A stretch of DNA of 64,000 nucleotides from Calonectria ilicicola (lineage: Eukaryota; Ascomycota; Sordariomycetes; Hypocreales; Nectriaceae): assembly GCA_020809705.1 (NCBI GenBank), contig CP085835.1, forward strand, positions 3,286,001 to 3,350,000. Reading direction: 5' to 3'. Numbering within the stretch: the first letter of the stretch is position 1; each line of letters starts with the position of its first letter. The translations under genes were made by a program, and so were the position numbers. The notes under the pieces were generated by a model. It saw only the letters and a list, made by a program, of their open reading frames with translations. It was not told the origin of the DNA and made no database searches. Positions 44,690 to 55,871 of the stretch are shown here, in pieces.

Positions 44690-45783
44690 GATTATGATTA
44701 ACGAGAGTGGGTGATGTATTAAATTAAGAAAGTATTAGAGAATGTGTTGAAGTCAGACTGTGGAATACCAAGTCTCCATGCCAAGCAGCCAAGAACTGTC
44801 AGAAGATTCCAACTACATTTATAAAAAAGCTTGGCTCTGCAGTTTCCATCACATTGACTCGACCTTAACGGTGCTTGGCAAGATAGGCGTCCTCCTGAAT
44901 CGCCTTGCAGCCCAGCCGAGTGATCCATGACTCCATTCCATCTTGCCAGAACAGCCTATCGGCGCCTCATGGCCCGATATGCGAGGTCCTCGTAAGCGGC
45001 TACTGCATGGTTTGATTGCAGCAACTTCCTTTTTCGCAAAATATTGACGCGGGTGTTAGTCGAGACAGCTGCACGGCGTTGAAAAAACGAACGGTGGAAA
45101 CGGTAGCCTCTGCAGGAATCCTCACCGCTGCTCCACAGGGCGTTCGCGACGGCAATTTGGGCCTATCAAGGACAGCGGAACTGTGTATACCATGACGATA
45201 ACCCAAGTTGTTCTGTTGGATGAATCTGAGGCTGGATGCGAGCGGCTGGCCGGCAAGTGGGCAGGTAGTGGAGTTGGAGCCTTTCAGCTTATCCACAAGC
45301 TTACGTGTTGGCGATTCGTTTCACCAATCCTAGTGACGATCGCGGGAAAGTGGGCCAATAAATGCTGTGGAGATGAAACAAAATTCCGATGTGGGCGGGC
45401 TAGCTTGTCCAGTTCCGCGTTTAGTTCAGGGCCGGATCTTGTTGCACGAGCCGTGTGTTACGCAATTTTCTCTGCCATGAGGCCTTGGAGGCGACAATGA
45501 TGTTCGAAACTGGACGCGTAGTAGTATCGGCGCTACCCCTATTCGGCTTCATCGGTCTTTTCTGGGAGGACGGCGACAACCTTAACTGGGGGCTCTAAAT
45601 TAATCGCCGTCCATCCAATTTAATCACCGTGAGCCCGCCCTCTGGACGCGGTTCTCATAAGTGCAGCCGCTCTGCCTCGTTTCTGAAAATAGCCGACCCG
45701 ATTGAGAATTTTGACTGAAAATCTTTTTTTCAATTCTAGGCCAAGAAAAAAAAAATCGTCCTTGCACCCTCTAGTCCACCAAG
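44690..45783. other. Intergenic, divergent promoter of laccase and secreted-protein genes
   Basis: About 1.1 kb between two divergent ATGs. It contains TATA-like sequence near the laccase start and a poly-A/T tract before 45784. No gene recognised. Confidence 0.4.
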
Positions 45784-46449
45784 ATGCGCGTCTCTCTCCT
45801 CCAGTTCCCAACCTTGCTGCTGTCCGGAATGGCTTCCGCCGCTCACATGCACCCTCGTGACAGCCAAGACGAATTCCAGGCTTACGCGTATGGCGACAAT
45901 CTTGGAGGCCTTACCGTGTTCTCTGCGGGTGGTAAGCTCCATACTAAGCTAGTGGTGGCTTTGAGGTCAAGCTAAACTGGTGTACCTAGGCAACGTCTAC
46001 ATCGGCGACTACACCGCGTTCGATGACGATCAGGCTGCCCCTGTCATTTGTGAGTTTCTATGGCATTTCTTCGCCAAAATGTTCCAATTTATCTAATTGA
46101 TTCAGTTAAACCAAATGGCGAGACCTGGAATGCTTCCCCCAACACTACCGACTTGCCATCCTCCAACAACCCAACCTGGTCCGACTACACCTTTGCTATC
46201 CCATCAACCTCTTCTTCATTGAACACTGTTGTCCTCCTTGACAGCTCTGAGACCAGCTCTTCGGATTATGTGACCGACTGCTTCACCTTTTACGGCACAA
46301 TCATCTTCGCCGCTACCACCAATGGCAACATGGAATCTCACTGGTACGCTGTTGCGACCGACACCGACGACGTATACCAATTGAAGTGGGATGCCGATAA
46401 GACATCGGGGCTCTTGGTTACCCTCAAGAAGACTGCTCCTTCCAGCTAA
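45784..46449 (+). CDS. Small secreted protein, function unknown
   Basis: Three exons: 45784-45931, 45990-46049 and 46106-46449, 183 aa. Introns of 58 and 56 bp have GTAAGC/GTGAGT donors. The start encodes a clear signal peptide (MRVSLLQFPTLLLSGMASAA). The mature part begins with FQAYAYGDNLGGLTVFSAGG, joined to NVYIGDYTAF, and then an all-beta-looking region rich in Ser, Thr, Asp and aromatic residues, with one Cys pair unlikely. I know this pattern from unnamed secreted proteins of filamentous ascomycetes; no enzyme motif is visible. It could be an effector-like or cell-wall protein, but nothing proves this. It lies divergently next to the secreted laccase. Confidence 0.82.
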
Positions 46450-48004
46450 TCATGGAAATGTTTTCCCGGCAGCATATGCTAGGTTTTAGGAGAGCAGTGC
46501 GTCTGGATACGTCGGGGTAGGATTTGTGTCATAGTTTTGAGCCGAAAGCCTTTGTAACTTTCTCAATCGGTTTATGTTATATAAAATATTCCGTATTTAA
46601 ATTTAGTTGATTTTAATTCTGGGATTTCAGACATTCCACTATTTTTAATAGGAAGATCGTCAAGATCCACGCAACTCGTCAACAATAACAACTGCTTGAC
46701 GACTGTAAACAATGCTGAATCTCTGTCAGAATCTTATGAACTACGTATCCAAATGAACCTTTAGGTTAAATTAGTGTTATTCAGATGGAGGAGGAAGAAG
46801 TACTACGCAGAGCAATCATCTCTTGGTGGAATGTTAGAGGCCAAACCAATGCAACAAGACCACATACCTTACCCCAAACATCCTGATGGGAGGAGTCTGC
46901 ACTGGCATTTTCAATATGAATATAATTATTCCTATCAATTTAATAACACGCATTTGCCTTCCAAGGCTACATTTCCAAGTCTACTTCATACTTGCCGAAT
47001 GTGGAGCTCCAGGGTAGTTAGTGATTTTGATCATCAAGCACAAATCACTATCGGATTATCATAAATCAATAGCTAATTAGAGGATATATGAAAAAATTTC
47101 TAGATGAAGTGGGTAATTCAAAGAGCTTAAAACTGATATTTTGCCCGAATTCATCTAATTTATTAGAGAAGCATTCTGTGGCTAAAGAAAATGTCTATGT
47201 TATCCCTGATCATCACGCCAAAATAATTTGGTCTACCATCACTATGGCTGTTGATTTATGTTGTTCCGATTTATTTGTGAAATGCATAAATTCGCTATGA
47301 ACACAGTTTCACTAGGTTTCTAACTATCTGCAATTATGGATTATTATTTTCTGACCTTAGGGGAAATTTGGTTTCCAATCATTCGCTCCAAAACATAATT
47401 AAACCTCAAATTACCGAGAATAATTCCCATAACTCTTTTTGAGATGTAAAGCTCGTGGTCATGTATCTGATGTCGTGGGACGCCACCGCAATGTGATGAG
47501 CAATGCATATTGATGGTTGGCCGAACTGTAGGTTCGTCTGGCAATATGGTATTGCCACTCTCAAACCGTTGTGGAAAGCTTCATAGAAACTGAGTCTGAT
47601 GAACTTTTGTCTCAATGGGAATAGTAGAGAATGGAAGGTTAGACTTGGTTCGATTGAGCAGAGCCGCTTCTCATAAGGGAAATGCAAATGTACACATAAA
47701 AGAAACAATATATCAATGGCGCTATCGAAAGTATAATTCATTTGAGATCATCTGCTATGTCTAATCCTACTAATATAAAGTTCTGGGTTTTGCACTAGCT
47801 GCTGAAATTAATTTGAAGAGCGGACATCTGCATTTTCACAATCCAACTCTCGTTCTCCCTTTGGGCTCATATCGTAGCCAATATATTTATATCTAATACT
47901 ACTGGTAATATTAATGTGACAACGCTCCCAAATATGTATTCTTCATTAAGAGTGGTGGTGGAATTATTCGCACCACTCAACATTAAATGCAATTTATTCT
48001 TTCT
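46450..48004. other. AT-rich intergenic region, possible relics
   Basis: About 1.5 kb. One frame at 46765-46880 reads LFRWRRKKYYAEQSSLGG then MLEAKPMQQDH, like the cytosolic tail of a fungal single-pass surface protein, but no start, membrane segment or continuation is seen. The rest has no recognised gene. Confidence 0.35.
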
Positions 48005-49548
48005 TCATTCCTTAAACTCCATGCTATCTCTCCCTAGTGCCATAAAAGTTCGATTACCGATTTGTGGTTTTGGCTTCTCTATGTGTGTCATTTCAAATAA
48101 ACTAGTTTCGTGGCTTTTGCCAGACTCTGGCGTTGCTGTGATGCCTCGTTGAAGGGCTAAGGAATTTTGCGACAGTCCAACGGGATAGCTGATATCATGT
48201 CGGTTTCCTTTTCGAACAGACAAATTAACCTTGCTTGAGCTCTTGCTTCTTTGAGTATTTCCCTGGACCCTCGATTGTAATAATTGGGGAAATTGCGCAG
48301 CAAGAAGGACGCGGATTGAAGGAAGGCATGCGCAGATGATTCCGACATTTGCTTCAATGACAGACCATTCAATAAGACTAACATAGTCCCAAGTTGGATT
48401 CGTTTCGTTGGCACTGAATCGTAAAGTCAAGTGAAAGCGAATAACACTGATGACTGTCACACTGGAGCAACTTGTTAGAGCAGTTTTGTGATACTTCGCA
48501 GGTAGGAAGACTTACAATGTGCCTAAAAAGAACATTACTCCAGCACCTATCTTGTTCCTGCCACTCAAATTTAACGATTTAAGTTGTGACAAGGGTAGTG
48601 CCAGCATCCATAGGTCAACAATTATGCTGAGCAGTGCGTTGGCTCGTGTAATTTTGTAGATGTCTGTGCAGGATCCATTGTGTTCCCCATCCCACTTTGT
48701 CCAAAAGTAGTGAATTGGTTGACAGTTAAAAATCGCGAGAAATAAAAATATGACTCCCGTCCAGAAGTGGAAGAATATAGTTCCGTAGAGAAGATATCGA
48801 ATGATTCGATCCGGAAAGATGCGGAGATAGAACCACAGCAATGAGAGTTTTAACAGAGTGATTTCTGCAAAATAGAAAACCCCCATAACGTAAAATGATC
48901 TCCCAAAGCCGGTTATTTGATCCGATGTGAGTGTCCATATATCTCGTCCGACGCCGCTCGGGACTGTTAAGCACACGTTGACGGATGTGCTTGCAATTTT
49001 CGCAAACCAGCATACCACTATAATCCAATCGTCGGCCCAAAAGCGCCCGGAGGAAATTATTTTTGTGCCAATGCGCAGTATCATGCAAATGCTTGATATC
49101 ACCACAAAACTGATGGTTATAGCTGTGTAACTTTTGGATCTATCTCTCAGCGGGAAACCGCAAGCCGACATGGTACTGTTTTTTATAGCTTGGGAGTAAT
49201 GTAAGCAGGCATTTGATGGAAGGGAGGTCAACATCGCATACCAAGTGATTCTTTTACTGTGCAGCTCCTTTGCACACAACTCGTTATGTTAGCTGACAAT
49301 GTCTCGTCGGTGCAAAGACAGGTGTTGTTCGTAGCGGCACATGGTGAATTGGAAATGGTTGTTGAAAAACAGTTGATCTGATCGCAAAGTCAGCAAACAG
49401 GGCGTTGGAACGTGCACTTTGGTGAAAAGTGAGAGCTTACTGAGCAGGCAGGGAGCTCACCAACAAGGGATATTAAGGGGTCTGCGGCACGACACAGTGG
49501 CAATGTGAGGAGGCAAGCCCAAAGGAGGTGAATCCTCGACAGACGCAT
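48005..49548 (-). CDS. CFEM-containing Pth11-type seven-TM receptor (fungal rhodopsin domain)
   Basis: Four exons: 49441-49548, 49242-49377, 48516-49188 and 48005-48461, 457 aa; introns of 53-63 bp have GT..AG ends. The ATG at 49548 starts a signal peptide (MRLSRIHLLWACLLTLPLC). The first two exons rebuild a CFEM domain: ELPACS, INCFSTTISNSPC, TCLCTDETLSANI, SCVQRSCT. The third exon runs from IKNSTMSACGFPLRDRS into membrane segments and the WADDWIIV and GVGRDIW-type landmarks of the fungal rhodopsin family, followed by FYFAEITLLKLSLLWFYLRIF. The last exon adds TM7 (IEANVGIICACLPSIRVL) and a Ser-rich cytosolic tail. Such receptors sit in the plasma membrane and sense surface or chemical cues through G proteins. 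The ligand is unknown. Confidence 0.9.
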
Positions 49549-51128
49549 GCCTGCTACATGCAAGGCTGTGCAGAGACGTAGCAGAAGGAGATGGACACAG
49601 CAGCAAGATTGCCCCCCCGAAAGTCAAAAATTTAATAAGAGACAAATGCGGATGTTGCTCCATGGGCCTGGTTATGAATGTCAAGAAATGGATTGTTAAA
49701 AACATGGGGAAGCGTGCGAGGCGCGGGAAGGGAGATCCCCTTCGGAGCGGCGGCAGCTTGGCGCCACGCTATCCCGCCCGATTCAAGCCACAGCCTTCGG
49801 CCATTCTAGCCCACCGACGGAGGGTAAAACGAAACACTTGTTTTCTTTAGCAAGGAATTCGGTGTATTCAGTAGATGATTCTCGGACCAAGGGCAGGTCT
49901 AGCTAGCACTTTTGTGATGGACCACACATTGCTAGTACGTACAAAAAAAAAACCACCGAGGTTATCAGATCAGAATAATCCAGTGCTTTCATTAAGAATT
50001 TTTAATTGTTTGTTTCAATTGTTCCCGGCTAAAACATTCGGAATCTCTGTTAAATCTAGGAACTTTGTATCACATTCGTTGGTGAAAACCCTGCTTTAGC
50101 CCAAGCCACATCACTATTGTTGATGGTTGTACAAACATGCGCCGCCCCCTGTTTTTGATTTACGACTGCAATGGCCAACCAGAGTGCCAGTGTGTCTTAG
50201 TCAGCGGGGTAACATACCTTTTTCGCAGGCTGAGCCGCACAGACAGCACGCGGCTCACAAACTAAGTGTTCTGGTCGATTTAGTATCCTTCAGCCTTGCT
50301 GATCGTACGATTTTTATCGGATAATTCGGGCCATTTAGCCGTTTGAGAAGTCTTTTAGTAAGAATGGGCCTCGGTTGTGTAACCTTCGTTGTCTTGCCTA
50401 TTTTGTGCCGTCTTGGTAACTGTTGATGTGGCTGGAGGGGTGATCCGCGATCATATATACTCAGAAACTCCGGTTCCCGAATCCAAATTGCCAATTTCAT
50501 TCAAGGCCCTAAAGAAACTTAATAACGTGCTAGCATTTTGACACAAATCGCTTTTCTTGGTATTGATTAGCTCTGGAACAACTACACTATCCCATTCTGT
50601 GACTCCTGGTCCCATCACGTGATATCTGACCAATCACAGACCAGGGATAATGGTTGGTGTATTATGTAAGGCATCACAATAGCGCCGGAAATTTCCCACA
50701 GATTAGGGACACTGTCATCACAATACGTCTTCATCACTAAGTTTCGAATTCTTCTTGGAGCTTCAAACAAGGTTTCAAATCGGATCTTTTAAAAATCCTC
50801 CGCACCGATTAAGTAGAATCTTTAAAGTATAATTTTAGGGTCTTATTCTCTTCGCACGAGCACAACATACTCATATATTCGCATCACGCTATTAGTGCCC
50901 AGTCTTGTATAGGTTAGGTTCCTTTCAGATAACGCTAGCAGTGATTGGTGAGAGCTAGGTCACGCTGTCCCTTAATCAGGCCGTTTTTGCCCAACAAGAG
51001 GACATGGAAAGATCCGGGGCGCAAACAGAGTTGGCGGCATAATTTGATGTCTGGCTAGAACAAGAGCGGGGCCACGAGCCTCTTTCGTCATACGTCATCT
51101 TCCCAACCGCAGCCCAAAACGACCAGCC
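49549..51128. other. Intergenic, no gene recognised
   Basis: About 1.6 kb. A GC-rich patch at about 49710-49830 differs from its AT-rich surroundings but encodes nothing I recognise. A CACGTG and a CCAAT occur near 50615-50635. Confidence 0.4.
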
Positions 51129-51755
51129 ATGGATATCGAGGCCTTGGCTATTGTGTCGCTTCTCGGCATCACAGCCAAAGTTGTCAAGACTTTTATTGAC
51201 GTTTATTCAAGTATTAATAAGGTTAGGCAACGATGGAGAGATATTCCAACCCAGCTCAGGTCTATTTCCATCCAGTGCGCCGCTATCAGGACTGCAATCA
51301 TTTTCGTCAGGAGTTCCTTGCAAGCGGCGAGTGAGATGAGTATCGAGAAAGAGCACCTGGAGATCACCTACGCGGCGCTTCAGCTGTGCCTAGAATCTTT
51401 GAGAAAGGTAGAAAAGGGCGTGGACGAGATGCGCCCGCGACAGGGTGGCGACCAAAAGCGATGGCAGCGGCTGAAATATGCTGTCGGAGACGAAGATCTC
51501 ATCAACAATCTCAACGAGCTGAGACACCACTATTTTTCACTTTCTCAGCTTTTTCATCATCTATCAATGCAAGTGCTCCAGCTTTCCAGTTCACCACCAG
51601 GCTTGCTAATAGCTACAGAACACAACGGCAACAAAATTTCTATCCTCCAAAAATCAGTTCAGATGTCGGGAGCAAGCCAGCTTTGCCTAGCTCTGAATTT
51701 ACCTTTTCCTTTCGAACATTTAATAACTTTGAACATTCATCACTGCTTCAACTGA
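51129..51755 (+). CDS. Orphan STAND N-terminal (HeLo-like) domain protein
   Basis: A 208-aa frame from the ATG at 51129. Residues 1-155 are mostly helical and start MDIEALAIVSLLGITAKVV, then TFIDVYSSINKV, IPTQLRSISIQCAAIRTAI, and later LEITYAALQLCLESLRKVEKGV. This is the pattern of fungal N-terminal STAND/HeLo-like domains, in which the hydrophobic first helix can insert into membranes and cause cell death. No NACHT, kinase or repeat domain follows. The last 50 residues look non-domain, and another frame (51386-51979) is open there, so the true 3' structure may differ. It could be a stand-alone effector or the remains of a larger NLR. It is convergent with the GMC oxidase gene. Confidence 0.6.
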   Translation: MDIEALAIVSLLGITAKVVKTFIDVYSSINKVRQRWRDIPTQLRSISIQCAAIRTAIIFVRSSLQAASEMSIEKEHLEITYAALQLCLESLRKVEKGVDEMRPRQGGDQKRWQRLKYAVGDEDLINNLNELRHHYFSLSQLFHHLSMQVLQLSSSPPGLLIATEHNGNKISILQKSVQMSGASQLCLALNLPFPFEHLITLNIHHCFN

Positions 51756-51983
51756 CTCCGCCCTTGAGCTTGGCCGACAATAACGCGTGCTTTGAACTGG
51801 CTCAGCCGATGCTGTCTACGCAACAACTGCCAGATACTCGAAATGAAGAGTTGCACAGGCATCCGGGTCAAAATAAAAAGCCACTGGCTTCCGCTCTGAC
51901 TATTACTGCAGTATTTGTTCTGTTGTCGGCCATCTCGGTCTCAAAGACTTCGGTTTTGACCAGCTATTTTCAGTTTTAGGCGA

Positions 51984-52268
51984 CCTACACAACTTTATCA
52001 GTCCGAGTTGGACATTGTCACTGAAATGGGGTTTAAGATGAATGAGTGGGGCTGCTGCCATTTTGACTTAAGGCACATGGAGACTGGAGCAGAACTGAGT
52101 GGTCTGTATACTGACGATACCCGGCCTTACAAGCCAATGATTCTTATGGTTGTTTATAAGCACGGAAATAGAATGGAGAGTTTTCGATGCACAAGGATAG
52201 ACGGAGATATATCCACATTGGGGTTTAGAGGGCGTTATAGAGTAGATGCGGTAGCTTTTAACATCTAG
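51984..52268 (+). CDS. Short hypothetical frame, possibly a 3' exon of the preceding gene
   Basis: An open frame starting after a good acceptor (TTTTCAGTTTTAG, ending at 51978) reads LYQSELDIVTEMGFKMNEWGC and then a beta-rich segment to TAA/TAG at 52268. I found no donor that joins it in frame to the HeLo-like gene. It has no recognised domain. Confidence 0.3.
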   Translation, partial: PTQLYQSELDIVTEMGFKMNEWGCCHFDLRHMETGAELSGLYTDDTRPYKPMILMVVYKHGNRMESFRCTRIDGDISTLGFRGRYRVDAVAFNI

Positions 52269-52397
52269 GCTAATTCGGATGAATAATAGAATACTGCTTT
52301 TATTTCTTGATGATGGTCTAACTCTATATAGGTAAAATGTCGAAAATAATTCTATAATGCTACTGTCTTAATCCACTAAATTGAAAAGTTGTCTATT

Positions 52398-54220
52398 TTA
52401 GGCCTTCTTGATGAGGTCCGCCGCTCGTTCAGACATGGCATATAGAGTGCTGACCAGATGTCCGCAAACTTGGAATGGCAGAATAGAAGCATCCACGACT
52501 CGCACATTGGAGGTGCCATAAACCTTCAAGTTAGAATCCACTACGCCTCCCTTTTCCTTTGGCATCATGGCGGCTGTTCCAACAGGGTGGAAGTTGGAGC
52601 GGTAATCAGACTTGATCCACTCCTCCCAGCCGTCAACTGAGGCGTCGGCTGAAACAGCGCTTCCAGGGTTTGTCTCCTCTGAGACAAGGTTAGAAAACGG
52701 GGCAGTTTGGTAAAGCTTCCTGATGAAACGAGCGACCTGGACTTGGCCTTGAAGATCCCAGTATGACATGAAGTAGTTGGGGTTAATGACGGCATCATCA
52801 ATAGAGTTGTTGCCAATGTGGATGCTACCACGGGCAAATGGCAAAAGACTCCAGTACTCGCTAGCCCAGGACCCACTGGAAGAAGAAACCAAAACTTCGG
52901 CAGCAGGAACTTTGGAGACAAAGAGCAGATCCCACTGGAGAGTGAAGAATTCCAATAGATCGGAGGCAGATGTAATATTGCCATTTGCTGAGGCAACCTC
53001 AGCAGCGTAGCTGGGAAGAGCTGCCTTCACTGAAGCAGCCACAGACTCGGTTTCGTTGCCGAACAAGTGCGACACTGTTGGGTATGCAACGACGGCCAGG
53101 GCGCCTTCAACAGTGACATTCTTTGAAGAGAAGTCCAGTCCATTGTTCATTTGATCCTGAAGGTTCTCGCCAACTGTTGGGAGATCCACAACGGTCTCAA
53201 TTCCATACTTCTTAAGCAGAGCAGAGTTGCCAACTCCAGAAAGTTCAAGAAGACGGGGAGACACGAGCGCACCGGCGGAAAGAATGACTTCCTTCTTGGC
53301 CTCGACGACGTAATTCTCCTTGCCAGAGACGCTGACCTCGACACCCCTGGCAGTGGTGCTATTGCCAGACTTCCAGACAATCTTTTGAGCCTGGGCGTTG
53401 AGAAGAACCTTGAGGTTAGATCGGTGCTGGTATGGGTAATAGTAAGCTCGAGCTGCATCCTTGCGTACGTCGTTCTCCTCATCGACAGTCCTGGGATAGA
53501 CGGAGAATCCGACCATGCTACCGTTGTTGACATCAACGTTCCAAGGTACACCCATGCTCTGGTAGGTGGAGTTCAGGATGCTGGGGACCGATGAGTTTGA
53601 CTGATCGTACGTCCAGCCAGTCAAAAGCGGACCCGTGGACCCGTGAACGGACAGATCGTAAGTCAAATGGCCGGCAGCTTTTCGAGCAGAGTCAGGGGTC
53701 TGGAAATGCTCGCTCTTTTCGTAATAGGGGAGTAGCGCATCCCAGTTCCATCCCTCGTTGCCGATCTCCTCCCACGCATCAATTTGTGCAACTTCAGCTC
53801 GGGTATATGCCATACCTTTACAGGTTAGTCTACCAAGGAATCGAATGAAAGAAGGAATGTGTCCTTACCATTGATTGTGCTGGTGCCACCCAAAGCCTTT
53901 GCTGCACGCATGGTTTGAACCGAATCACCACCATACTTTTGTTTCACAGTCTTGAACTGATAATCGATTTCGGTTCCAAAGGCTAGGCCATATCCGTTGG
54001 TATTGGTGACATTGGTGTTGTTGTAGACTGAATTTCCAGCTTCAATGACCAATACGGATACGCTAGAATCTTCGGAAAGGCGGTTTGCAACGACAAGACC
54101 GCTAGTGCCACCACCGACAATGACATAGTCATATCCGGTTGTTCCGCGGCACGCGCTTCCACTAGCAGTGGTCGCTAGTATCGCGACAATTGCCGACGAG
54201 TTTGCCACAAAACTGCGCAT
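52398..54220 (-). CDS. Secreted GMC oxidoreductase (FAD-dependent)
   Basis: Two exons: 53869-54220 and 52398-53815, 589 aa; the 53-bp intron falls in the N-G-M-x-Y motif (STIN, then GMAYTR), as often in this family. The ATG at 54220 starts a signal peptide (MRSFVANSSAIVAILATTASG). The FAD-binding Rossmann is YVIVGGGTSGLVVANRLSE, with RAAKALGGTSTIN as the GMC signature 1 region and ILSAGALVSPRLLELSGVG as signature 2. The active-site His lies in NFHPVGTAAMM and the second catalytic His in CGHLVSTLYAMSE. The family includes glucose, aryl-alcohol and choline-type oxidases or dehydrogenases. If it is an oxidase it would make H2O2 outside the cell, which fits with the laccase 8 kb away. Substrate not predictable. 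Confidence 0.93.
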
Positions 54221-55871
54221 TTTGGAAAGAAGGCCTTTTCTATTGTTACAAATGAAGGCTTTTGGAACGTAAATGAGTGTGTTGTTGGAAATCATCTCGC
54301 ATCATCAACATTATTTATGTCGTTGGAGCCATGGAAATCATTCTACTCCTGGAAGCTTCGGATCCCATTGCGGATCGCGAGAGCGATTTTACCAGCTTGC
54401 TCATCGCTCTGTAATCCAGAAATCCATCTCAAGGACCCGGATTCAGTCTTGCCGCGCGCGAATGTCGTCAATAGCTCCGAGAGAAAAACCGCGAAACAAG
54501 GGTATAGAGAAACCCTCACCCTGGGAAATCCCATGAGCTCGTCAATATCCCACGTTGGTGGCATCCCACGTTGCGGCGCAAGTGTGGAGCAGCTCTTCCA
54601 TGCAAGTTAACATCGATCCATCTAAATTGCTATGGGGCTTGATAACAAAAGCTTGTTCCGTAGGAGGCTGAGACCGACAACAGGGAGGCCATGTTGTGGC
54701 CCACCCGGCACGATCCGTCCGCGTGGGAGCGGTATGTGTAAATGGTGTCTCAATGGAAACTGTAATGCAGTCATCTTCTTGTATTTGGCGTTTATTTCTT
54801 GGAACAGACTTTGCCGGTAACCAGATTCCTGGAACATCACCCTTGCGCATGCAGTTAACCTGGTCCTGCATTCAGGGAGCATTTTGTGGCTAATGCAAGC
54901 ACCATCTTCCAGTAGAACCGTAGAATACACCCACATGCGGCGAATATCTAGGTACGAGGGTCCCCTTGGCCGGTTCTTGTGCCGTAATAGCGCAGATTCT
55001 AAAGTGGAGTGACGACAAGTTTCAGATAAGGTAGCATCACATTTCTAAGCGATGACAATAGAATGCGCCGCCCGATAGTGAAAAAAAATATGGTGAGTGT
55101 TGCAATCGTCATTGCGGGTCAAAAGGGCGGCGACCCTCTAAAAGACCGAGAGTTTTACCGAGATCTAAGTTGGCCCAAGTGCCGACGTGGGTAGAGAATT
55201 TGAATTCCGCTTATTTTGTTGGTTTTTTTCTTATTTTGGCTGCTAGATTTCCAATTTCTTAATCCAGATCTAGGGTGATTCTTAATTCTGGTAAAAATAC
55301 ATAGAAAGTGTTTCAGATACTTGAATTCGCGCATTTTTAAAGAGGCACCCTTAGTAGCCTGCTGGAACAGGCTGATGCGTTCGTATTTCTACCATCTATA
55401 TAGAGAGTAGCGCAGCAATTACAATATTTGAACCTATTAATTGGAATATACTAGTGACGTGTACTAGCGCTTGCTTGCATGTCAAACATCATTCCGTTAA
55501 AAAATATATGCTTATTTAGAGTCATACCGATGGTGTGGACGTCCATCTGAAAACGCGAGGTGCACCACCACTACATATACAGGCTAAAGTTCTTGGCAAG
55601 AAGCTTTTCAGCTGAGCTGAGCCCGAAAATGTGGGATTTGATGATTATGATTCGCAAGGCATGCAGCCACATTCAATAGTCTAGGCTATAGCGCCAAACG
55701 TTTGCCACAACCGGGATCACAGCTGGACCACTCGCAGTTTAAGTAACATGTTGACCACATCGACTTTTGGATCTTGTTATCCCTCAATTCACCTCTTCAA
55801 AACATCTATGCATAGTATTCAACCTTATCCGCCAACACTGTATCGAAGAAGCTTGGCTTTTGTCCCGCGAA
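54221..55871. other. Intergenic, divergent promoters of GMC oxidase and HET genes
   Basis: About 1.65 kb with no gene recognised. Frames between 54273 and 54936 on both strands are short and lack domains. Confidence 0.4.

Noticed and set aside
46765..47064. RWRRKKYYAEQ-type frame, possible surface-protein tail
   Set aside because: There is no start codon, membrane segment or upstream exon, so it is kept only as a note in the intergenic entry.
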